A DNA stretch of 47,357 nt from Blastocatellia bacterium (GTDB lineage Bacteria; Acidobacteriota; Blastocatellia; Chloracidobacteriales; Chloracidobacteriaceae), in contig JAIBAN010000064.1 of NCBI GenBank assembly GCA_019695185.1, forward strand, positions 1 through 47,357. The letters run 5' to 3'. The notes beneath the pieces were generated by a model. The model did not search any database and was not told where the DNA came from. It saw only the letters and a program-made list of their open reading frames with translations. The translations under genes and the position numbers were made by a program. Of this stretch, positions 34,626 to 42,516 are shown in pieces; within the stretch, counting starts at the first letter, position 1, and the number at the start of each line of letters is the position of its first letter.

Positions 34626-36578
34626 ATGAAGACCAAGGAACTGACGCTCCGCAGCCTGATTTTGGGCGCTCTTATCACCTCAATTTTCACAGCGGCAAAT
34701 ATTTATCTGGGCCTCAAAGTGGGACTGACGTTTGCCTCTTCGATTCCGGCGGCAGTGATTTCAATGGCCATCCTGAGCGCCGTCAAAAATTCATCCATTC
34801 TGGAAAACAATATTGTCCAGACCGTTGCTTCGGCTGCCGGTACCCTTTCCGCCATTATTTTTGTGCTGCCCGGCCTCGTCATTGTCGGCTGGTGGACGGG
34901 CTTTCCGTTCTGGCCTTCGTTTCTCATCTGCCTGAGCGGCGGGGTGTTGGGCGTCCTCTTTACCATTCCGCTCCGCCGGGCACTGGTGACCAATTCCAAC
35001 CTGCCCTACCCGGAAGGGGTGGCGGCAGCGGAAGTTCTGAAAATCGGGTCCGGCACCAGGGGTGAAACCAAGGATGAAACGGGCGAAGCCAAAGAGGGTC
35101 TGGTGGCCGTCGTTTTGGGGTCCTTTGCTTCAGCCGGTTTGGCTGTGGTGACGGCCACCCGAGTCGCCGCAGCCGAGGTGACCGGTTTCTTTAGTATGGG
35201 GGCGGCCACGAGCGGATATAATATTGCCTGGTCCCTGGCCCTTCTGGGGGCCGGTCATCTGGTGGGTCTTTCCGTCGGGGTCGCCATGCTGGGCGGGGTA
35301 TTTATTGCCTGGGGGATTGCCGTCCCGATTTTGACCTCCATGTCGGCCCCGGCTGCCGGGGTCACATTGGCCGACCATGCACAAACATTATGGAGCACCC
35401 AGGTTCGCTTCATTGGTGCTGGGGCTATTGCGGTGGCTTCAATTTACACGCTGGCAACCTTGACCAAACCCGTGGTGAGCGGCCTCATTAATACGCTCTC
35501 AGGAGCCAAAAACACGGAATCGGGCGATGACCTGGACCGCGACCTGTCGCCCATGTGGGTGCTGATTCTGACGATTGGCTGTTTGATTGTTGCCGGCGGA
35601 CTGGCCTACAGCTTTGCCGGGACTTCGGTCCTTTCCTCCAACGCCGTGAAACTGACATTGATTGCGGTGCCGTTTGTCCTGGTCGGAGGTTTTTTGATTG
35701 CCGCCATCTGTGGTTATATGGCCGGACTGATTGGAGCCTCCAACAGCCCCATTTCCGGGGTTGGGATTCTCTCCATTGTGCTCTGTGCCCTGGCCCTGAT
35801 TTTTGCGGTGACTCCCACCCCGGAGAACCGCCCGGCGCTGGTTGCCTTTGCCCTCTTTGTGACGGCTATTGTGTTTGCCTGTGCCACCATCTCAAACGAC
35901 AACCTGCAAGACCTCAAAACCGGACAACTGGTGGGAGCCTCGCCCATGCGACAGCAGATTGCCCTGATTGTCGGCGTGGCAGCCGGGGCTTCGGTCATTC
36001 CGCTGGTGCTCAATCTGCTGACCAAGGCGTATGGGTTTGCCGGAGCCGCCAACCTGGGCGTGGTCGCTCCCAATCCCCTGCCGGCCCCACAAGCGACTTT
36101 GATTTCCGCCTTGGCCAAAGGGGTGGTGGGGGGCACACTGGAATGGAAAATGATTGGCATTGGGGCACTTATCGGGGTGGGCCTGATTTTACTGGATACG
36201 GTTCTGGGGGCCATGAAAAAAATGAACCTGCCACCCCTGGCCGTCGGCATCGGCATTTACCTGCCGATGTCAGCCACTTTTGCCGTTGTCGTCGGAGCCA
36301 TTGTCGGTCACTGGTATGAAAAGCAGGCCCGCAAAGCGGCAAACCCGGAGCGCTCCGAGCGGCTGGGTACCCTGGTGGCCTCAGGATTGATTGTGGGTGA
36401 AAGCATGTGGGGGGTGGTCAATGCCAGCCTCATTGTCGGCTTTTCGAAAGACGCCCCGCTTGCCCTGGTCTCCGAACATTTCGGACCGGCCCCGTGGCTT
36501 GGCATGGCGGGTTTTGTGGGAGCCATCCTCTGGTTGTATGGCTGGATGCTGCGACGTTCCAAACCTGGTAAAGCATAA
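34626..36578 (+). CDS. OPT-family oligopeptide/metal-complex transporter
   Basis: 650 residues of mostly hydrophobic segments, about 14-16 membrane helices by eye. The N-terminus LRSLILGALITSIFTAANIY followed by LGLKVG, and YPEGVAAAEVLK, are hallmarks of the OPT superfamily (oligopeptide and YSL-type importers). Substrates in the family are small peptides or metal-peptide chelates; here it could take up peptides, possibly the product of the nearby synthetases, but nothing proves that. I start at the ATG at 34626 because the upstream 23 codons (beginning TTG) are unlike membrane-protein N-termini. The ribosome site is weak. Confidence 0.88.
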   Translation: MKTKELTLRSLILGALITSIFTAANIYLGLKVGLTFASSIPAAVISMAILSAVKNSSILENNIVQTVASAAGTLSAIIFVLPGLVIVGWWTGFPFWPSFLICLSGGVLGVLFTIPLRRALVTNSNLPYPEGVAAAEVLKIGSGTRGETKDETGEAKEGLVAVVLGSFASAGLAVVTATRVAAAEVTGFFSMGAATSGYNIAWSLALLGAGHLVGLSVGVAMLGGVFIAWGIAVPILTSMSAPAAGVTLADHAQTLWSTQVRFIGAGAIAVASIYTLATLTKPVVSGLINTLSGAKNTESGDDLDRDLSPMWVLILTIGCLIVAGGLAYSFAGTSVLSSNAVKLTLIAVPFVLVGGFLIAAICGYMAGLIGASNSPISGVGILSIVLCALALIFAVTPTPENRPALVAFALFVTAIVFACATISNDNLQDLKTGQLVGASPMRQQIALIVGVAAGASVIPLVLNLLTKAYGFAGAANLGVVAPNPLPAPQATLISALAKGVVGGTLEWKMIGIGALIGVGLILLDTVLGAMKKMNLPPLAVGIGIYLPMSATFAVVVGAIVGHWYEKQARKAANPERSERLGTLVASGLIVGESMWGVVNASLIVGFSKDAPLALVSEHFGPAPWLGMAGFVGAILWLYGWMLRRSKPGKA

Positions 36579-37064
36579 GCATTGGGGTTTCGGGTTTGAA
36601 CCATTTTTTCGTGGATTCAGATGCCAGCTCTGTCCAACCAATTTTCGCACCGAGCAGCCTTAAAACGGAACTCCTGAACCTGGGGGAGTTCCCGCTCAAC
36701 CTGCCCTCGCTTCTAAGCTGTCTCACCTCGGTTCCCAGTTCCGGGTGATACGAAACTGACAGAAAACCGGCTTTTTTCAGCCATTCACCGGTCAAATCCG
36801 ACCATTCATTGAAAAATGCTCGTGTTGGCAGTGAAATCAGGGCACATTCGGTGAGCGCATAAAAAACTTACCCGCAACGAAGGACTTTCTCACCAGGCAA
36901 CTTTAACGACGGGCCTCCAGGGATTCTTGACAGTCCTTCGTTCTTTATTTTGCGCAAGCTCCCCAACACCTCACTATTCCAAATTCTTCCACAGACAGTT
37001 GCTTCCAGAATAAAAACCCATTTAAGGTGGGGGCCATCATTTTCCTACACTTTGGCTTTGCCAT
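36579..37064. other. Gene-free region with two inverted repeats
   Basis: No credible gene. GGAACTCC-N10-GGAGTTCC (36667-36692) is a short hairpin about 90 bp after the transporter. AACGAAGGACT (36876-36886) and AGTCCTTCGTT (36932-36942) are a perfect 11-bp inverted repeat 45 bp apart followed by a T-rich tail, about 120 bp before the sensor kinase. They may be terminator and 5' leader structures. Confidence 0.5.
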
Positions 37065-39188
37065 ATGCCCGCTTCCCCATCCAGCGCGATTTTCAATCTG
37101 GTCGGATTCCTGACTGGCAGCTCGCTCTATGCCATGTTGTTTTTCATGGCCTGGCGCAAGCCCCCGGCCCTGTTTGGCGGCAGGATGGGGAAACCAGACG
37201 AAAATCAGGTCCAGGACTATCTCCCGCTCATGACCGCCTGTCTGGGATTGGCCTGGAACCTGGGTTCGCTGACGGTCCATGCCATGCGGGATTTCGAGCT
37301 GGGACACCCACCCGCCTGGTTGGTGGCTGGCACCTTTACCGCCCTGGGGTTTCTCCCCGCAGTGGTGGTTCATTCGGCACTGGCAGCCGATGAGGAATGG
37401 AATTGGCCGGGAACCAAAGGGATTCACTGGGCCGCTTATGGATTGAGTTGTGGGGCTGGCTTTTTACAGGTGGAGGCAGACCTGCTCGGTCAACCGTTAC
37501 CGGCTCCGGCTGCACTCCAGGTGTTGACCTTCGGATTTGGAATTTTAATGGTGGCGCTCTATGCAGTAACCTGGCGGGAAACAGGCCGCCGCAGAGTGGT
37601 CCGGGCGGTAACCTTGGCTGTTTTTGCCGTCTCAGCGCTGCATCTCACGAAATCCGACCAAGACCAGGAAACCTGGTGGATGGTATTGGAAGGCCACCAT
37701 GCCTCGATTCCCTTGGCTTTTGCCATTTTGTATGAGGACTACCGTTTCGCCTTGGCTGATATTTTCCTCAAGCGGGCCTTGACGCTGGTGGTTTTAGTGG
37801 GGATGGTCGCAGCTTTTTCAGGGCTTTTGATTTTCCCGCTGTGGGGAACTCCGGGCCGGTCTGGTCCTCCGACCCTGTTGGAAATCTGTGTCATGTGGGG
37901 CTGCTGGATGGCGACGAGTATGGCTTACCCCGCGATTCAACGGGGTTGCTCCTGGTTTGTGGACCGGGTGGTTTTGCACCGTCCCGATTATGCCAGGGTG
38001 ATTTCAGCAGTTGCAGAAATGACAGACAGTCAAACTGACCCCAACCGCCTGTTCCAAAAGCTGGCCGAAACCCTGACCCAGGCCTTGACTGCTCAAACCG
38101 TAATTTGGATTGATTCGAGCCAGTTTTCATCCGATTCCAACCAGCCCTTGACCTCCAACTGGTTTCAGTTGCGCCAGGGTGACCTGGGTTCAGGCAACCT
38201 CAAGGAACATAAACCCCGGTTCGTACTTTCAGGCACTGCCACCAACGTTTTGTTGCCGGGTCTGGCCCGCAAACATGGAATCGACTCGAATTCTGGGCTG
38301 CCCTCCTCTGACGTACAGGCACTGGTCCTGATACCCACAGCGGAGGCTCCTAATTTCTTATTGTTGGTGGGTGGGCTGGCCGGAGGTCGCCGGATGCTCT
38401 CAGATGATGTAGCCATGCTTGAGGCAGTTGCAGTTCTGGCAGCCCGGCGCATTGATGCCTTGCGGGTCAACCATGAACGGTATCAGCAGGAAATGCGAAC
38501 CCAGGAACTGAGTAAGCTGGCCACCGAAGCCGAGTTGCAGACCTTGCGGGCCCAAATCAATCCACATTTCCTTTTTAATGCCCTGACCACTATTGGATTC
38601 CTGATTCAAACTGCACCCCAACGGGCACTGGATACGCTCTTCCGATTGACCAGTCTGTTACGTGGTGTCTTACGAAACGGCGGAGAATTTTCCACCCTGG
38701 GCGAGGAACTGGACCTGATTGAATCCTATCTGATGATTGAACGGGCCCGGTTTGAGGAACGCCTGCGGGTCACAATTGAGGTTCCGGCAGAGTTACGACA
38801 TCTGCGGGTTCCGGCCTTGCTCATCCAGCCACTGGTGGAAAATGCAGTGAAACACGGCATCGCTCCACATCAGAACGGTGGGGAGGTGATGCTCTCCGCC
38901 CATCTGCAATCCTCTGTTTCGACAGATTCACCTGGACCTCAAGCCCGCCTCTGGGTGACGGTGAGAGACACCGGAATCGGTTCTCCGGGCACCAGCCTGA
39001 CCAGCCCGCCCAAACGTGGTTTTGGCCTGGCCAATGTTGAACGGCGTTTAATGGGCTACTTTGGCAGTGAAGCGGTGCTGGAATTTGAAAGCAATCCTGG
39101 AGCCGGGACCAGAGTCGCACTGGGGATTCCGGTTACAGCCGTTGAATGTGGCCGGGAATTCTCCACGGCTAAAGGGAAAACAGCATGA
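37065..39188 (+). CDS. LytS-type membrane sensor histidine kinase
   Basis: 707 residues. The N-terminal about 300 residues contain seven or eight hydrophobic helices (for example LVGFLTGSSLYAMLFFMAW and LTLVVLVGMVAAFSGLLIF), then a GAF-like segment (about 310-460), then a His_kinase domain with the phospho-acceptor His501 in QINPHFLFNALTTIGFL, and a HATPase domain with LLIQPLVENAVKHGI and GFGLANVERRL. This is the LytS/YehU class, which pairs with LytTR response regulators. It overlaps the next gene by ATGA, so the two are translated together. The signal sensed is unknown; membrane embedding and the neighbouring peptide transporter and peptide synthetase make a peptide or envelope signal plausible. 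Confidence 0.92.
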   Translation: MPASPSSAIFNLVGFLTGSSLYAMLFFMAWRKPPALFGGRMGKPDENQVQDYLPLMTACLGLAWNLGSLTVHAMRDFELGHPPAWLVAGTFTALGFLPAVVVHSALAADEEWNWPGTKGIHWAAYGLSCGAGFLQVEADLLGQPLPAPAALQVLTFGFGILMVALYAVTWRETGRRRVVRAVTLAVFAVSALHLTKSDQDQETWWMVLEGHHASIPLAFAILYEDYRFALADIFLKRALTLVVLVGMVAAFSGLLIFPLWGTPGRSGPPTLLEICVMWGCWMATSMAYPAIQRGCSWFVDRVVLHRPDYARVISAVAEMTDSQTDPNRLFQKLAETLTQALTAQTVIWIDSSQFSSDSNQPLTSNWFQLRQGDLGSGNLKEHKPRFVLSGTATNVLLPGLARKHGIDSNSGLPSSDVQALVLIPTAEAPNFLLLVGGLAGGRRMLSDDVAMLEAVAVLAARRIDALRVNHERYQQEMRTQELSKLATEAELQTLRAQINPHFLFNALTTIGFLIQTAPQRALDTLFRLTSLLRGVLRNGGEFSTLGEELDLIESYLMIERARFEERLRVTIEVPAELRHLRVPALLIQPLVENAVKHGIAPHQNGGEVMLSAHLQSSVSTDSPGPQARLWVTVRDTGIGSPGTSLTSPPKRGFGLANVERRLMGYFGSEAVLEFESNPGAGTRVALGIPVTAVECGREFSTAKGKTA

Positions 39189-39967
39189 ATGTTCCACTAC
39201 GGGTTGTCATTGCCGATGACGAACGTCCGGCCCGCTCCTTTCTGGCAGCGATTTTGCGCGGGTTTCCCGATGTGAACATCATCGGCGAGGCCGAAAACGG
39301 AGCTGAAGCCCTGGAAATGATTGAACGCCTGAACCCTGATTTGGCCCTGCTGGATTTGCAGATGCCGGCCTTGGACGGTTTGACCGTGGTCCGGCTGCTC
39401 AAAAAAAACCGGCTTCCCCTGGTGGCCTTTGTGACCGCGTATGACGAGTTTGCCGTCAAAGCCTTTGAAGCAAATGCCATTGATTATCTGCTTAAACCGG
39501 TGGAACCGGGCCGACTGCGTGAAACACTCAATCGGGCACAGGAACGGCTGGAGGATACCGAGTGGCGGCAGGAGCATTTTACCCGCCTGCAAGCAGCCGT
39601 GACGACTTGCGACGAACCAAATCGGCAGACCCCTGTGGAGCGAATTCCCGTCCGGCAGCGGGACGAAATCAGACTGGTGGCGGTGGCTCAGATTGCCTCG
39701 GTGGTGGCTGACGGGGAATTGCTCTGGCTGACCCTCGAATCAGGTGAACGGTACCAACTGACCTATCGCCTCAAGGACCTGGAAAACCGTTTGGATCCGA
39801 CCCGGTTTATCCGGTTGGGCCGGGGGGTACTGGTTCGGATTACGTCCATCCAAAGCCTGACGCCCATGCCCGGCGGCACCTATCTGGTGACCCTGACCAA
39901 CGGTCAGCAACTCAATTCCAGCCGGTCCCAATCGCGGATATTGCGGGATGCGCTGCTCCGGTTTTAA
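39185..39967 (+). CDS. LytTR-family response regulator
   Basis: 260 residues: receiver domain (about 1-120; Asp57 in LALLDLQMPALDG is the phosphorylation site; conserved DDE near the start and KPVEPGR after the Lys) and a C-terminal LytTR DNA-binding domain (about 160-260; FIRLGRGVLVRITSIQSL, LTNGQQLNSSRSQSRIL). It starts inside the kinase stop codon. Likely regulates nearby promoters; a hairpin follows 26 bp after its stop. Confidence 0.94.
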   Translation: MNVPLRVVIADDERPARSFLAAILRGFPDVNIIGEAENGAEALEMIERLNPDLALLDLQMPALDGLTVVRLLKKNRLPLVAFVTAYDEFAVKAFEANAIDYLLKPVEPGRLRETLNRAQERLEDTEWRQEHFTRLQAAVTTCDEPNRQTPVERIPVRQRDEIRLVAVAQIASVVADGELLWLTLESGERYQLTYRLKDLENRLDPTRFIRLGRGVLVRITSIQSLTPMPGGTYLVTLTNGQQLNSSRSQSRILRDALLRF

Positions 39968-39993
39968 GGCTGCCGGGACCTTCCTGTATTTTC

Positions 39994-40015
39994 TTTTCAA
40001 AGTTGACTTTGAAAA
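39994..40015. terminator. A/T-rich perfect palindrome after the response regulator gene
   Basis: TTTTCAAAGT-TG-ACTTTGAAAA, a 10-bp stem with a 2-base spacer. The perfect symmetry and small loop suit a protein-binding operator as well as a weak terminator; LytTR proteins usually bind direct repeats, so it is not an obvious target. The remaining 250 bp before the next gene show nothing I can name. Confidence 0.45.
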
Positions 40016-40268
40016 CGGAACCTACTTCCCAGGCGGGACCGTTTGGATGCCATCATCCACTTCCCAAGACCGGATTCCTCTCAAGTAGCCTCCAAAGGTT
40101 CGCCTCACACCTGGGTGTAATTCCCCCAAGGGATACTTCCAGTCGGGTGGTCCGATGCCTGTGGAAGAGGATGTACCTGAGCTTTCACCACTTCCAAATT
40201 CTGAAACAGACCCAGGCAACGACCTGGAAAACGTGCCATACGACCTGCAACCTTGAGGAGTAAACCAA

Positions 40269-42443
40269 ATGTGGACGAACCAACCTCCGAAATTCATGAG
40301 CACCCGCCAACGGCCCACTGCTTCAAAACCCCACCGGCACACGGTGTTTCGGGTTGTGCCCGTCATACTGGGCATCCTTCTGACAGCTTCAACTGTCTTC
40401 GGTCTTCCCCAAAATAAACTGGATGGCCATTGGGAAGGGGCCATCACCCTGCCCACCGGTCCGCTTTCCATGAGCGTGGAAATTGCGGTGGCAACCGATG
40501 GAAAATATACTGCCACCATCAGCATTCCCCAGCAGGGAGCCAGGGATTTGCCTTTGTCCAATGTCTCCTGTACTGGATCCGAAGTAAGCCTGGACCTGCC
40601 CAATGTGCCCGGTGACCCCAAGTTTCGGGGGAAACTCTCTGCCGAAGGGCAAAAAATCGAAGGCACGTTTACCCAGGGAGGCGGCAGTTTTCCCTTTCTG
40701 CTGGAGCGCAAGGCCGACCCGGCCGCCAGTGCCAGACAGGCTCTGGCGGGGTATGACGAACTGGTCACGGATGCCATGAAAAAACTGGAGGTTCCGGGGG
40801 TTGCCATTGCCATTGTCAAAAACAAGGAGATCATTTTTGCCAAGGGCTTCGGCTGGCGGGACGTCGAACACAAATCCCCGGTCACGGCGGATACGCTCTT
40901 TCCCATTGGCTCATCCAGCAAAGCCTTTACCACTTTTGTGCTGGGCACCCTGGTGGATGAGGGCCGGATAGAATGGGACAAACCGGTACGGAACTACATC
41001 CCCTGGTTCAAAATGTACAATCGGGACTTGACCGAGCATTTGACGGTACGGGACCTGGTCACCCACCGTTCCGGGCTGCCGCGTCATGACGGCGTCTGGT
41101 ACAACAACTATGATGCCAGCCGGGAAGCCCTGGTCCGCAAACTGGCTTTTCTGGAACCGAATGCCGACCTGCGGGAAAAATTTCAGTACAACAACCTGAT
41201 GTTTCTGACTGCCGGATACCTGACCGAAACCAGCACCGGGAAAAGCTGGGAGGAAAACGTCCGGGAACGGATTTTGGTACCTCTGGCGATGAAGCGGACC
41301 AATTTTTCCGTGGCCGACCTGCAAAAGGATGCTGATTTTTCATACGGCTACGGCAAAAGGGAAGGAAAAATCGAAAAACTGCCGTTTCGTCCCATTACCA
41401 ATGTCGGACCCGCCGGTTCCATCAATTCCAGCGTCAATGAAATGGCCCGGTGGGTGATGGTTCACCTCAACGATGGAAAATACGCTGACAAACAATTGGC
41501 TGAAGGGTCAACGGTGGCTGACCTGCATCAGGCTTATATGACCACCGGGGTGACCAATCCGGAAACCGAAATTACCGGCGGGGAATACGCTCTGGGCTGG
41601 TTTGTTGATACCTACCGGGGTCATCGGCGGGTGATGCATGGCGGCAATATTGACGGATTTTCGGCCAACGTGGTGCTCTTCCCCAAAGATGGAATTGGCA
41701 TTGTGGTATTGACCAACCTGGATGCAACTCCGCTCCGGGGCGTGGCTGCGCTGGTTGCCGCAGACCGGCTGTTCAACCTGAAGCCGATTGACTGGGTGAA
41801 CCAGGCCGTCGGGCGACGCACCCAATCTGAAAAAGCCGCAGAGGAAGGAAAAAGCAAAACATCCGCTGTCCGGGTTTCAGGTACCAAGACCTCTCATGCG
41901 GTTCAGGATTTTAGCGGCGAATATGAACATCCTGGGTATGGCGTGCTCAAAATCAACCGCACCGGCGAAAAGCTGGAGGCTCTCTACAATGGGATTGTGA
42001 CCCCTTTGGAGCATTGGCATTATGACACGTTCAACGGGCAGAAAAGCAAAGACCCGACCTTTGAGGATATGAAATACACCTTCCAGACCGATGTGAATGG
42101 GTTTATTGCCAGCGTTTCCGCTCCGTTTGAACCAGCAGTCAAAGATATCGTGTTTGTCAAAAAACCGGATGCCCGGCTATCCGACCCGGCCTATCTGGCG
42201 GGCCTGACCGGTGAGTTCGACCTGCTGGGGCAAACGCTGAAAATCACTGTCAAAGGAACGGCATTGGTGCTGAATATTGCGGGGCAACCGCAACTGGACC
42301 TGCTTCCCACGTTGGGCGGGGATTTCAAGATCAAGCAGGAGCAACAGGTTTCCCTTCATTTTCAGGCGGATGACAAAGGGAACGTGACGGCGGTTGAAAT
42401 CCGCCAGCCCAGCACGGTGCTGACAGCCAAGCGCAAAAACTGA
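40269..42443 (+). CDS. Exported serine hydrolase of the beta-lactamase/penicillin-binding fold
   Basis: 724 residues from the ATG at 40269 (GAGGAG upstream). A long basic n-region precedes the signal helix VVPVILGILLTASTVFG. A lipocalin-like beta domain follows (about 55-150), then the class C beta-lactamase-type domain (about 160-510) with Ser215-x-x-Lys218 (IGSSSKAF), Tyr307 of YxN (QYNNL) and His457-Gly-Gly replacing KTG. The C-terminal about 190 residues form beta-rich accessory domains similar to those on many such hydrolases. Family members act as D-aminopeptidases, esterases or PBP-like enzymes. Ending 73 bp from the convergent NRPS, it might process or degrade the peptide product, but a housekeeping role is equally possible. 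Confidence 0.88.
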   Translation: MWTNQPPKFMSTRQRPTASKPHRHTVFRVVPVILGILLTASTVFGLPQNKLDGHWEGAITLPTGPLSMSVEIAVATDGKYTATISIPQQGARDLPLSNVSCTGSEVSLDLPNVPGDPKFRGKLSAEGQKIEGTFTQGGGSFPFLLERKADPAASARQALAGYDELVTDAMKKLEVPGVAIAIVKNKEIIFAKGFGWRDVEHKSPVTADTLFPIGSSSKAFTTFVLGTLVDEGRIEWDKPVRNYIPWFKMYNRDLTEHLTVRDLVTHRSGLPRHDGVWYNNYDASREALVRKLAFLEPNADLREKFQYNNLMFLTAGYLTETSTGKSWEENVRERILVPLAMKRTNFSVADLQKDADFSYGYGKREGKIEKLPFRPITNVGPAGSINSSVNEMARWVMVHLNDGKYADKQLAEGSTVADLHQAYMTTGVTNPETEITGGEYALGWFVDTYRGHRRVMHGGNIDGFSANVVLFPKDGIGIVVLTNLDATPLRGVAALVAADRLFNLKPIDWVNQAVGRRTQSEKAAEEGKSKTSAVRVSGTKTSHAVQDFSGEYEHPGYGVLKINRTGEKLEALYNGIVTPLEHWHYDTFNGQKSKDPTFEDMKYTFQTDVNGFIASVSAPFEPAVKDIVFVKKPDARLSDPAYLAGLTGEFDLLGQTLKITVKGTALVLNIAGQPQLDLLPTLGGDFKIKQEQQVSLHFQADDKGNVTAVEIRQPSTVLTAKRKN

Positions 42444-42455
42444 AGGTTGATTTCA

Positions 42456-42487
42456 GATGCGGGTTGCGGGCTTCCGCACCCTGCATC
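42456..42487. terminator. Probable bidirectional terminator between hydrolase and NRPS genes
   Basis: GATGCGGGTTGCGG (42456-42469) pairs with CCGCACCCTGCATC (42474-42487) at 12 of 14 positions around a 4-base loop, in a 73-bp gap between convergent genes. No long T-run. Confidence 0.5.
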
Positions 42488-42516
42488 ATGAACATCATCG
42501 TTGACAGTTGCTTCAT

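Noticed and set aside
35555..36319. 254-codon frame on the plus strand within the OPT transporter gene
   Set aside because: Out-of-frame reading of a membrane-protein gene, giving Cys/Arg-rich nonsense sequence.
36430..36795. 121-codon minus-strand frame at the OPT gene end
   Set aside because: Overlaps about 150 bp of the transporter, has no ribosome site or family resemblance.
40022..40981. 319-codon frame antisense to the start of the hydrolase gene
   Set aside because: Overlaps the signal peptide and catalytic domain of a clear gene; Ser/Gly-rich without motifs.
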